DNA of 64,000 nucleotides from assembly GCF_017329565.1 (NCBI RefSeq), contig NZ_JAFMTT010000011.1; one strand, written 5' to 3'. Below, piece by piece: positions 34,426 to 41,946 of the stretch (its first letter is position 1; the number at the start of each line of letters is the position of its first letter). A program made the position numbers and the translations under genes. The DNA comes from Alicyclobacillus mali (lineage in GTDB: Bacteria; Bacillota; Bacilli; Alicyclobacillales; Alicyclobacillaceae). The notes beneath the pieces were generated by a model. That model searched no databases. It was not told the origin of the DNA and worked only from the letters and a program-made list of their open reading frames with translations.

Positions 34426-34758
34426 TCACGGATGAGGCGGTTCCAGTTTGGACGCCGCGCTGTCCTCTTCCGCGCCGCCGTTGGCATTGTCCGGAGTGCC
34501 TAGGAGTGCCACGTTCGACTCGAGTTCGGCAATTGTTCGTTCGCGTGCCCGGATTTCGCCGCGCAGGCGCCAGGCGTGGATGGACCAGAGGATGGCCATG
34601 AGGATCATGCCGAGCAGCACGGACAGGAGGATGACGAGCACCAGATTGACGCGCGCCTGCGTGAACACGAAGTTGACCGAGACATCCGTCGAATTGGCGA
34701 GCGTGAAGATGACGATGAGAACCGCGAATACGACCGCTCCAAGCACCTTCCACCGCAT
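34426..34758 (-). CDS. LapA-domain (DUF1049) small membrane protein
   Basis: 110 residues with two transmembrane helices: about 3-23 (VLGAVVFAVLIVIFTLAN) and 38-60 (VNLVLVILLSVLLGMILMAI), separated by the conserved NSTDVSVNFVF segment typical of the LapA family. The cytoplasmic C-terminal tail is helical then disordered. In Gram-negatives LapA acts in LPS assembly; in Firmicutes the function is unknown. ATG 34758 is 7 nt from a perfect AGGAGGTG. Convergent with the Pel-like operon. Confidence 0.85.
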   Translation of the reverse strand: MRWKVLGAVVFAVLIVIFTLANSTDVSVNFVFTQARVNLVLVILLSVLLGMILMAILWSIHAWRLRGEIRARERTIAELESNVALLGTPDNANGGAEEDSAASKLEPPHP

Positions 34759-34907
34759 GAAAGCGCACCTCCTCACGAGTTACTGCCAGTATACCATCCG
34801 GGGCATCGGGGCATGTAGAACTTGACAAATGACGCGGTGTGCGCGACGCTCAAGGTACACAACGACGCTAGGCTCGATTGCGCGACGCCGCGGAGGGAGG
34901 AACTCGC

Positions 34908-35495
34908 ATGCCTCATGTGTTTCGGCCTGAGCACGCTATGCGCCTCGTGAATGAAGAGCGCGAGCGACTGCTGCCGCCGGACCGGATCATCGACGCGATG
35001 GAGGTGCATGGACAGGAGGACGTGATCGACATCGGCGCTGGGCCCGGCTTCTTTGCCCTGCCGATGGCTCGCCGCACGCAGGGGACGGTGTACGCTGTCG
35101 ATTTGTCGCCGGAGATGCTCGCCATGCTGAGCGAGCGAGCGCGCCAGGCGGGACTGGACCATGTGCAGGTCGTCGAAGCGACGGCCGATCAGCTGCCGTT
35201 GCCCGATGAGTCGGTCGATCGCGCCCTCATGGCCTTTGTCCTCCACGAAGTGCCCGACCAAGCGGCGGCGCTCCGCGAGGTGCATCGCGTGCTGCGCCCG
35301 GGCGGCAAATTCCTCCTGCTGGAATGGGACAAACGCCCAATGGACATGGGGCCGCCTGTCGAGGAGCGTCTGGCGCTTGATGTGTCTGAGGCGGCGCTTC
35401 GCTCGGCTGGTTTTGACATCCTTCATCGCATCTTTCCGAACGATGTTCATTACGGAATCTTGGTGGAGCGACCCGGCCGTGTGTCAACGCCGTGA
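34908..35495 (+). CDS. class I SAM-dependent methyltransferase
   Basis: 195 residues, soluble. SAM-binding motif I VIDIGAGPGFFA near 40-51, acidic motif VYAVDLSPEM near 63-72, motif II LPDESVDRAL, and the LREVHRVLRPGGKFLLLEW block near 122-140 typical of UbiE/Methyltransf_11 members. ATG 34908 is 7 nt after GGAGGGAGG. No neighbour reveals the substrate. Confidence 0.88.
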   Translation: MPHVFRPEHAMRLVNEERERLLPPDRIIDAMEVHGQEDVIDIGAGPGFFALPMARRTQGTVYAVDLSPEMLAMLSERARQAGLDHVQVVEATADQLPLPDESVDRALMAFVLHEVPDQAAALREVHRVLRPGGKFLLLEWDKRPMDMGPPVEERLALDVSEAALRSAGFDILHRIFPNDVHYGILVERPGRVSTP

Positions 35496-35597
35496 GCAGC
35501 CCGTGGCATGTACGCGAGAGGCTTGGGGGACCAAGGCTCCGCGCGGTTGACCACAGATGCCTAAATCTTGCGTAAAATCCACAACTTTTCCTCCAGC

Positions 35598-35608
35598 CGT
35601 GCTATACT
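35598..35608 (+). promoter_or_regulatory. extended -10 promoter of the kumamolisin gene
   Basis: TGCTATACT (TATACT 35603-35608) is an extended -10; no good -35 at 16-18 nt. About 65 nt of leader follow. Confidence 0.55.
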
Positions 35609-35675
35609 GAGGACAGCGAAGCCTGAAGCCCTTCGTGCCAAACGAATCACGCCATGGAGAATGGAGTGGAAGGCG

Positions 35676-37337
35676 ATGAGTGAGATGGAGAAGCCGTGGG
35701 CGCAGGGGGAGCGGCGCACTGTGCTGGCGCACCATGCCCGGACGCCGCTGCCGGGCTCGGTCGACAAGGGGCCGCTTGGCGCGGACGAGCGCGTCTCGGT
35801 GACGGTGGTGCTCCGGCGATCAGGCACAAGCGAGCTCGAGGCGCATGTTGAGCGCCTTGCTTCCCAGAAGCCGCACGAGCGTGCACACGTAACGCGCGAG
35901 GCATTCGCAGAGAAGCACGGCGCCTCGCTCGACGACCTAGCCGCGCTCCGCCGATTCGCGGACGATCACGGCCTCACGGTCGAGCGCACCCATCAGGCGG
36001 CGGGCACAGCGGTGTTGAGCGGCCCGCCCGAGGCGATTCGCCGAGCATTCGGCGTCGAACTGCGTTGGTTCGATCACCCGAATGGCGCTTATCGCAGCTA
36101 TGCGGGCGAGGTGACGCTGCCCGAGTCGGTGGCTCCGCTGGTGGAAGCCGTGCTGGGGCTTGACACGCGCCCGGTGGCGCGACCGCACTTTCGGCTGCGG
36201 AGGCGCGCCGAGGGCGAGTTTGAGGCGAGATCGCAGTCCGCGCCGCCCGCCGCGTACACGCCGCTCGACGTCGCAAAGGCGTATCAGTTCCCGGGCGGGC
36301 TCGATGGCTCAGGGCAATGTATCGCGCTTATCGAGCTCGGCGGCGGCTACGACGAGACATCTCTCGCACAGTACTTCGCGTCGCTTGGCGTGCCCGCGCC
36401 GCAGGTGGTGAGCGTGTCGGTGGACGGCGCTACCAATCAGCCCACGGGCGATCCGAACGGCCCGGACGGCGAGGTCGAGCTCGACATCGAGGTGGCGGGT
36501 GCGCTCGCGCCGGGCGCCAAGATCGCCGTGTACTTCGCGCCGAACACGGACGCCGGCTTCCTCGACGCCATCACGACTGCGGTTCACGATCCGACGCACA
36601 AGCCGTCCATCGTGTCCATCAGCTGGGGTGGCCCTGAGGACAGTTGGGCGTCGGCGTCCATCGCGGCGATGAACCGCGCGTTCCTGGACGCGGCCGCGCT
36701 CGGCGTGACCGTCCTCGCCGCGGCGGGCGACAGTGGATCGACGGACGGCGAGCAGGACGGCCTGTACCACGTCGATTTTCCCGCGGCGTCGCCGTACGTT
36801 CTGGCCTGCGGCGGAACGCGGCTCGTGGCGAGCGGGGACCGCATCGAGCAAGAGACCGTCTGGAACGACGGCCCGGACGGCGGATCGACGGGCGGCGGCG
36901 TGAGCCGCATCTTTCCGCTCCCCTCGTGGCAGGAGAACGCGAACGTTCCCCCTTCGGCGAATCCGGGCGCGGGCAGCGGCCGCGGCGTGCCGGATGTGGC
37001 CGGCAACGCCGACCCGACCACGGGTTACGAGGTCGTGATCGACGGCGAAACCACGGTCATCGGCGGGACGAGCGCCGTGGCGCCGCTTTTCGCAGCCTTG
37101 CTGGCGCGCATCAACCAGAAGCTCGGCAAGTCGGTGGGCTATCTCAACCCGACGCTGTATCAGCTTCCGGAAAACCAAGTGTTTCACGACATCACCGAGG
37201 GCAACAACGACATCGCCAATCGGGCCAGGATCTATCAGGCGGGGCCCGGGTGGGATCCGTGCACCGGGCTCGGCAGCCCCATCGGGGTCCAGTTGCTGCA
37301 GGCGCTCGCGCCAAGCGGCGAAGCGCCTCAGCCGTGA
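35676..37337 (+). CDS. kumamolisin-type serine-carboxyl peptidase (S53, sedolisin) precursor
   Basis: Secreted acid- and heat-stable endopeptidase. 553 residues, matching the ~552-residue kumamolisin precursor. The propeptide is about 1-188, with mature protein starting near the AAYTPLDVAKAYQFP segment. Catalytic Glu266 and Asp270 (GEVELDIEV), oxyanion Asp near 352 (AAAGDSGST) and nucleophile Ser466 (GGTSAVAP) sit exactly where mature kumamolisin numbering (78, 82, 164, 278) plus 188 predicts. The C-terminal NDIANRARIYQAGPGWDPCTG is the calcium site. No classical signal peptide, as in other kumamolisins. ATG 35676 follows GGAGTGGAAGG. Nearly all mature residues agree with my recollection of published kumamolisins, a strong pointer to Alicyclobacillus. 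Confidence 0.97.
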   Translation: MSEMEKPWAQGERRTVLAHHARTPLPGSVDKGPLGADERVSVTVVLRRSGTSELEAHVERLASQKPHERAHVTREAFAEKHGASLDDLAALRRFADDHGLTVERTHQAAGTAVLSGPPEAIRRAFGVELRWFDHPNGAYRSYAGEVTLPESVAPLVEAVLGLDTRPVARPHFRLRRRAEGEFEARSQSAPPAAYTPLDVAKAYQFPGGLDGSGQCIALIELGGGYDETSLAQYFASLGVPAPQVVSVSVDGATNQPTGDPNGPDGEVELDIEVAGALAPGAKIAVYFAPNTDAGFLDAITTAVHDPTHKPSIVSISWGGPEDSWASASIAAMNRAFLDAAALGVTVLAAAGDSGSTDGEQDGLYHVDFPAASPYVLACGGTRLVASGDRIEQETVWNDGPDGGSTGGGVSRIFPLPSWQENANVPPSANPGAGSGRGVPDVAGNADPTTGYEVVIDGETTVIGGTSAVAPLFAALLARINQKLGKSVGYLNPTLYQLPENQVFHDITEGNNDIANRARIYQAGPGWDPCTGLGSPIGVQLLQALAPSGEAPQP

Positions 37338-37368
37338 CGGGCGCGTCGCTTCAGGCAAGGAATACAAT

Positions 37369-37523
37369 TGCGAAAGTTTGCAAGCGATGCTATAGTAGCG
37401 CCACGTAGAGATGGCGTCGGCACATGGCGACGCCCGGACGAGCATCCGGGCGCCGCTTGTGTGTATCAGGGCCTGTTGCCAACCACGTCGCCACTTTGAT
37501 TCTGCGAAGGAGGAGAGAGCAAC
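37369..37523 (+). promoter_or_regulatory. metE promoter and structured leader
   Basis: -35 TTGCGA (37369-37374), 17-nt spacer, -10 TATAGT (37392-37397). The ~120-nt leader contains two adjacent hairpins: GGCGTCG/CGACGCC and GCCCGGA/TCCGGGC, sharing a few bases. I found no S-box, T-box or B12-box signature, so the control mechanism is unknown. Confidence 0.65.
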
Positions 37524-39812
37524 TTGACCATCACCGCCTCAATCGGATTTCCCCGCATGGGGCCTCGCCGCGAGCTCAAGCGGATGGTGGAACAGTTTTG
37601 GCAGGGCAAAATTGGGGAGGACGAGCTCACGTCCCGCGCTGCGGAACTTCGAAAACTGCGCTGGCAGGTGCAGAAGGACCGCGGCGTCGAGTGGATCGTC
37701 GCGAACGACTTTTCCTTCTACGATCACGTCCTGGATGCAGCGTGTTTGTTTCAGGCCGTTCCCGAGCGGTTCCGCGCATTGCCGTCGGGATCGCTTCAAC
37801 AATATTTTGCCATGGCGCGCGGTACGCAGGATGCCACCGCGCTCGAGATGACGAAGTGGTTCGATACCAACTATCACTACCTGGTCCCCGAACTCGAGCC
37901 TGATCAGGTATTCGCCCTGGGCGTGAACAAACCGCTCAACGAATATCTGGAGGCGAAGGCGCTGGGCATCGAGACGGTGCCTCAGCTCGTGGGTCCCATC
38001 ACTTTCCTCAAGCTCGCCAAGGTGGTGGGCGGGGAGGTCGATCCGCTGTCCCTTCTCCCCAACCTCATCCCGGCGTATGAGGCGTGGCTCGCGTCTCTGC
38101 ACGAGGCGGGGGCCGCGTGGGTGCAGCTGGACGAGCCCGCGCTCGTGCTGGACCTCACCGACGCCGAGCGCCAGGCGTTTGTGGACGCATACGCCGCGCT
38201 GGCGAAGGCCGCTCGCTCGAGTATCCTCGTGGCGACGTACTTTGGCTCGCCCGGCGACAATCTGTCCACAGCGCTGGAGCTTCCCGTCGAGGGCTTGCAC
38301 CTGGATCTCGTCCGCGCCGCAGATGTCTTACAGCAGGTTCACGCTCTCGGCTGGCCGAAGGGGCGGCGCCTGTCGCTCGGCGTGATCGACGGGCGCAACG
38401 TCTGGCGGGCCGATCTCGACGCGGCCTTCGCGCACCTGGAGCAGGGCGTGCACCTGGCTGGCGCGGAGCACGTGATGATTGCGCCCTCCTGTTCGCTCCT
38501 GCATGTGCCGTGGGACGTGGAACTCGAGACGGACATGGATCCGGAGATCAAGTCGTGGCTCGCATTCGCGCTGCAGAAGTTGGACGAGATCGCGCTACTG
38601 AAGCAGGCGCTTGACGAAGGGCGGTCGGCCGTGGGGGCGCAACTCGAGGCCAATCGCGAACTGCTCGCGTCCAGGCGCGCGTCGGCGCGGTTGAATCGCG
38701 AGGACGTGCGCGCGCGGCTCGACGAGGTCAAGACCTGGAAACTCGACCGCCAGTCCCCGCACGCGGCGAGAAAGGAAAAGCAGGCGGCGCGGTTCAAGCT
38801 CCCGCTCCTGCCCACCACGACCATCGGCTCGTTCCCACAGACGCAGGCGGTGCGAGACGCCCGCGTAAAGTGGCGCAAGGGCGAGTGGACGACCGACGAG
38901 TACGAGGCGTACCTGCGCAGCGAAATCCGGCGGTGGATCGACATTCAGGAGGACATCGGGCTCGACGTGCTCGTGCACGGGGAGTTCGAGCGGACGGACA
39001 TGGTCGAGTACTTCGGCGAGATGCTCGACGGCTTCGTGTTCACGAAGCACGGGTGGGTGCAGAGCTACGGTTCCCGCTGCGTGAAGCCGCCCATCATCTA
39101 CGGTGACGTGGCGCGGCCCGAGCCGATGACGGTCCGCTGGAGCACGTACGCGCAGTCACTCACCGAAAAGCCCGTGAAGGGCATGCTCACGGGTCCGGTG
39201 ACCATTTTGCAGTGGTCGTTCGTGCGCGACGATATTCCGCGCGCGGAGACGTGCCGGCAAATTGCGCTCGCCATTCGTGACGAAGTGCTGGATCTGGAAG
39301 CGGCGGGCATCGGCATGATCCAGATTGACGAGCCCGCGCTGCGCGAGGGATTGCCGCTGCGGCGCGCGGACTGGGAAGCGTATCTCGGCTGGGCCGTGGA
39401 GTGCTTCCGCATTGCGTCGTCTGGCGTGCGCGACGAGACGCAGATTCACACACACATGTGTTACGCGGAGTTCAACGACATCATGCCGGCCATTCAGGCC
39501 ATGGACGCGGACGTCATCTCGATTGAGACGTCGAGATCGCACATGGAGCTCCTGAAGGCGTTCGAACACTTCCGCTACGAGAACGACATCGGCCCGGGCG
39601 TGTACGACATCCACAGCCCGCGCGTGCCATCGGTCGACGAAATGGTGGAACTGTTGCGCAAGGCGGCGAGCGTGATTCGCCCCGAGCAGCTGTGGGTGAA
39701 CCCGGACTGCGGTCTGAAGACGCGCGGTGAGCCGGAGACCGCGGCCGCGCTGCGGAACATGGTGGACGCGGCACAGCGCATGCGCGCGCGCTTGTCTCAG
39801 CCTGTCAGCTGA
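37524..39812 (+). CDS. metE: cobalamin-independent methionine synthase
   Basis: Transfers methyl from 5-methyltetrahydrofolate (polyglutamate) to homocysteine. 762 residues, the usual length, with an N-terminal folate/barrel half (IGFPRMGPRRELK near 7-19) and a C-terminal catalytic half (LPTTTIGSFPQT near 430; VLVHGEFERTDMVEYFGE near 483; IQIDEPALRE near 597; HMCYAEFNDI with the zinc His/Cys near 640; VNPDCGLKTRG near 722 with the second zinc Cys). It starts at TTG 37524, 7 nt after AAGGAGGAGAG; no better in-frame ATG exists nearby. Confidence 0.97.
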   Translation: MTITASIGFPRMGPRRELKRMVEQFWQGKIGEDELTSRAAELRKLRWQVQKDRGVEWIVANDFSFYDHVLDAACLFQAVPERFRALPSGSLQQYFAMARGTQDATALEMTKWFDTNYHYLVPELEPDQVFALGVNKPLNEYLEAKALGIETVPQLVGPITFLKLAKVVGGEVDPLSLLPNLIPAYEAWLASLHEAGAAWVQLDEPALVLDLTDAERQAFVDAYAALAKAARSSILVATYFGSPGDNLSTALELPVEGLHLDLVRAADVLQQVHALGWPKGRRLSLGVIDGRNVWRADLDAAFAHLEQGVHLAGAEHVMIAPSCSLLHVPWDVELETDMDPEIKSWLAFALQKLDEIALLKQALDEGRSAVGAQLEANRELLASRRASARLNREDVRARLDEVKTWKLDRQSPHAARKEKQAARFKLPLLPTTTIGSFPQTQAVRDARVKWRKGEWTTDEYEAYLRSEIRRWIDIQEDIGLDVLVHGEFERTDMVEYFGEMLDGFVFTKHGWVQSYGSRCVKPPIIYGDVARPEPMTVRWSTYAQSLTEKPVKGMLTGPVTILQWSFVRDDIPRAETCRQIALAIRDEVLDLEAAGIGMIQIDEPALREGLPLRRADWEAYLGWAVECFRIASSGVRDETQIHTHMCYAEFNDIMPAIQAMDADVISIETSRSHMELLKAFEHFRYENDIGPGVYDIHSPRVPSVDEMVELLRKAASVIRPEQLWVNPDCGLKTRGEPETAAALRNMVDAAQRMRARLSQPVS

Positions 39813-39842
39813 CGCCGTTTCGGCGGCGCCTGCCTCCGGGGG

Positions 39843-39888
39843 TATAATGGCGTTGGGCCGATTGCGCCCGCCTGGAACCGGGAGGAGG
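39843..39888 (+). promoter_or_regulatory. promoter and ribosome binding site of the luciferase-like gene
   Basis: Perfect TATAAT at 39843-39848 with only a poor -35; GGAGGAGG at 39881-39888. Confidence 0.5.
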
Positions 39889-39896
39889 CCTGCTCA

Positions 39897-40910
39897 ATGG
39901 ACTGGGGTTTGACCAAGGGCGAGACGGCGCTTTCCGTGCTCGATCTCGTCCCCATCACGGAAGGAAGTACGCCTGCGGAGGCGTTTCAAAGGAGCGCGGC
40001 ACTGGCACAGCATGCGGAGCGGCTCGGCTACCGGCGATTCTGGGTGGCGGAGCACCACAGCATGCCGGGCATCGCGAGTTCCGCCACGGCCGTCGTGATC
40101 GCGTATCTGGCGCAGCACACGCGGACGATTCGCGTCGGCTCGGGCGGGGTCATGCTCCCGAACCACGCGCCGCTCGTGGTGGCGGAGCAGTTCGGGACGC
40201 TCGCGTCGATGTTTCCCGGCCGGATCGATCTCGGCCTCGGCCGGGCGCCGGGCACCGACGCTCCGACCATCCGCGCGCTCGGCGGCAATCCGGACCGCCA
40301 CGGGCACGATTTTCCGGAGCGGCTCGCGGAGCTTATGCGCTATTTCCATCCGCCGGAGGACGAGGCGCGCCGGGTGCACGCCGTGCCCGGCGAAGGGATG
40401 GACATCCCCATCTGGCTCTTGGGCTCAAGCGACTTCAGCGCGCGGCTCGCGGCGGAACTCGGCCTGCCGTTCGCGTACGCGAGTCACTTCGCGCCAGATT
40501 ACCTGATGATTGCCCTCGAGACGTACCGGGCGAACTTCCGCCCTTCGCAATGGCTGAAGGAGCCGTACGCGATGGTCGGCGCGGCGGTGGTGGCGGCGCC
40601 GACGGACGAGGAAGCGCGCTTTCTCGCGACTTCCTCGCAGCTTCAGCAGCTTTCGCTCATCCGCGGCAAGCCGTCGCGCCTCAAGCCGCCTGTGGAGCGC
40701 GTGCAGGATCTGTGCTCGCCGTACGAGTGGCAGGTCCTTCAGACGCGCGGGCGCCTCGCCATCGTCGGCGGGCCGGACACGGTGCGGAACCGCCTCCGCG
40801 CGTTCGTCGAGGCGACGAAGGCGGACGAGGTCATCATCACTTCTCAGATTTACGATCACGCCGCTCGCTTGCAGTCCTTCGAGATCGTGGCGGACGTCAT
40901 GCGGGCGTGA
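39897..40910 (+). CDS. luciferase-like (LLM class) flavin-dependent oxidoreductase
   Basis: 337-residue TIM-barrel FMNH2-dependent monooxygenase/oxidoreductase of the bacterial-luciferase family, YhbW-like group. Typical LSVLDLVPITEGSTPAEAF near 12-30, YRRFWVAEHHSMPGIASS near 45-62, VGSGGVMLPNHAPLVVAEQFGTL and GRIDLGLGRAPGTD near 110-123. Substrate unknown. A flavin reductase gene lies convergently downstream and could supply reduced flavin. ATG 39897 is 8 nt after GGAGGAGG. Confidence 0.88.
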   Translation: MDWGLTKGETALSVLDLVPITEGSTPAEAFQRSAALAQHAERLGYRRFWVAEHHSMPGIASSATAVVIAYLAQHTRTIRVGSGGVMLPNHAPLVVAEQFGTLASMFPGRIDLGLGRAPGTDAPTIRALGGNPDRHGHDFPERLAELMRYFHPPEDEARRVHAVPGEGMDIPIWLLGSSDFSARLAAELGLPFAYASHFAPDYLMIALETYRANFRPSQWLKEPYAMVGAAVVAAPTDEEARFLATSSQLQQLSLIRGKPSRLKPPVERVQDLCSPYEWQVLQTRGRLAIVGGPDTVRNRLRAFVEATKADEVIITSQIYDHAARLQSFEIVADVMRA

Positions 40911-40949
40911 AAAAGCCCGGGTTCCTGTTCTCAGGAGCCCGGGCTTTTT
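40910..40949. terminator. bidirectional terminator between convergent genes
   Basis: AAAAAGCCCGGG pairs with CCCGGGCTTTTT, with TCCT/AGGA extending the stem inward. The A and T flanks allow termination from both sides. Confidence 0.92.
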
Positions 40950-40969
40950 CATGTCTCTGGGTGAACCGC

Positions 40970-41587
40970 TCACTTGGGCCGCTCGAGCGTGAACACGCGG
41001 CCGAGCAGGCTGTAGTCATTGCCCGCGAGCCGGGCGACGGGCGCCAGTTGATGCGGGTCAATGCGCCCTTCGTGATACAGCGATTCATCGATATGAAAGC
41101 GGACGACGCGGCCGATGAGCAGGTCGCAGGCCGGCACGCCACCGCGCCCTCCCAGGGGGAGTGCCTGTTCCAGAACGCACTCCATCCGCACGCGCGCCTC
41201 GCGCACCCCAGGGACTTCGATGACCTCGCTTGCGACGGGCGTGAGCCCGGCCAGTTCCACTTCGCTCTGATCCGGTGGCAGCGAAGCCGCCGTTTGATTG
41301 ATGGCTTCGGTGTATGGCTCGCTCACGATGTGGACGACGAACGCGCCTCGGTCCATGGCATTGCGCGCCGTGTCCTTCGGCTTTCCACCCTGGCGCTGAA
41401 CAGACACGGAGATCATGGGCGGATCGGACGTGACGACGTTGAAAAAGCTGAACGGAGCCGCGTTCAGCACGCCGTCCTGCGAGAGCGTCGTCACAAACGC
41501 GATGGGCCGCGGTATCACGGTGCCAATGAGGAACTTGTAGCACTCGAGCGGCGTCATCTCCTCTGGGTTGCGTGCCAGCACGTGCAT
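40970..41587 (-). CDS. flavin reductase family protein (FMN-binding split barrel)
   Basis: 205 residues. FMN-binding motifs PRPIAFVTTLSQDGVLNAAPFSFFNVV near 27-53 and PPMISVSVQ, and C-terminal DPHQLAPVARLAGNDYSLLGRVF typical of the DIM6/NTAB family of NAD(P)H:flavin oxidoreductases. It may supply FMNH2 to the adjacent luciferase-like enzyme (inference from proximity). ATG 41587 follows GGAGAGAGG; a longer frame to 41650 lacks a ribosome binding site. A perfect inverted repeat TACCC-GTAT-GGGTA lies upstream at 41630-41643. Confidence 0.88.
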   Translation of the reverse strand: MHVLARNPEEMTPLECYKFLIGTVIPRPIAFVTTLSQDGVLNAAPFSFFNVVTSDPPMISVSVQRQGGKPKDTARNAMDRGAFVVHIVSEPYTEAINQTAASLPPDQSEVELAGLTPVASEVIEVPGVREARVRMECVLEQALPLGGRGGVPACDLLIGRVVRFHIDESLYHEGRIDPHQLAPVARLAGNDYSLLGRVFTLERPK

Positions 41588-41629
41588 CACCTCTCTCCAA
41601 GCTTGCCCTGTCGTCCGGCGAAAGTCAAA

Positions 41630-41643
41630 TACCCGTATGGGTA
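41630..41643. repeat. inverted repeat upstream of the flavin reductase
   Basis: TACCCGTATGGGTA is a 5-bp-arm palindrome in the divergent region; a possible operator, no regulator identified. A second small palindrome TAAGTTTACTTA is at 41682-41693. Confidence 0.35.
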
Positions 41644-41723
41644 CATGCACATCGAAGAAAGCGATTTCAGATCTACTTGCGTAAGTTTACTTAACAATCT
41701 TTCTGAAAGTCACGCCGAATCTG

Positions 41724-41752
41724 TTGAAGTTTCCGAGAGATCATGATATAGA
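41724..41752 (+). promoter_or_regulatory. promoter of the guanidine operon
   Basis: -35 TTGAAG (41724-41729), 17-nt spacer, -10 TATAGA (41747-41752), placing the start of RNA a few bases before the riboswitch. Confidence 0.75.
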
Positions 41753-41763
41753 TAGTGACACAA

Positions 41764-41860
41764 GGTCTCTAGGGTTCCGCCGGCAAGACCGGGTCTGGTC
41801 CGAGAGAGGCCAGCTCTCGAGGGTTCGAGAGCCGCACGGAGGGATAAAAGCCCGGGAGGT
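41764..41860 (+). ncRNA. guanidine-I (ykkC) riboswitch aptamer
   Basis: Contains the conserved blocks of the ykkC/guanidine-I class in the right order: CTCTAGGGTTCCG at the 5' side, GGTCCGAGAGAGG after the P1a hairpin, an interrupting hairpin CTCTCGA/TCGAGAG, then CACGGAGGGATAAAAGCCCGGGAG at the 3' side (41834-41857, not fully quoted elsewhere). Ligand binding stabilises P1 (CTCT 41767-41770 with GGGAG 41854-41858), which competes with the terminator that follows, so guanidine should switch the operon on. All five downstream genes fit guanidine uptake and breakdown. Confidence 0.95.
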
Positions 41861-41880
41861 CCTGCTTTCTTGGGTTTTTG
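41851..41880 (+). terminator. riboswitch-controlled terminator
   Basis: CCCGGGAGG (41851-41859) pairs, with wobbles, with TTTCTTGGG (41866-41874), then TTTTT. It shares GGGAG with the aptamer P1, giving a mutually exclusive ON/OFF pair. Confidence 0.85.
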
Positions 41881-41946
41881 TCCCTTTTTTCGTCCCTTGA
41901 GTCGACGATACGGAAGAAAAACTAACATATGCGAGGAGGGCTTCCT

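Noticed and set aside
37398..37523. SAM (S-box), T-box or cobalamin riboswitch before metE
   Set aside because: None of the conserved blocks of these classes is present.
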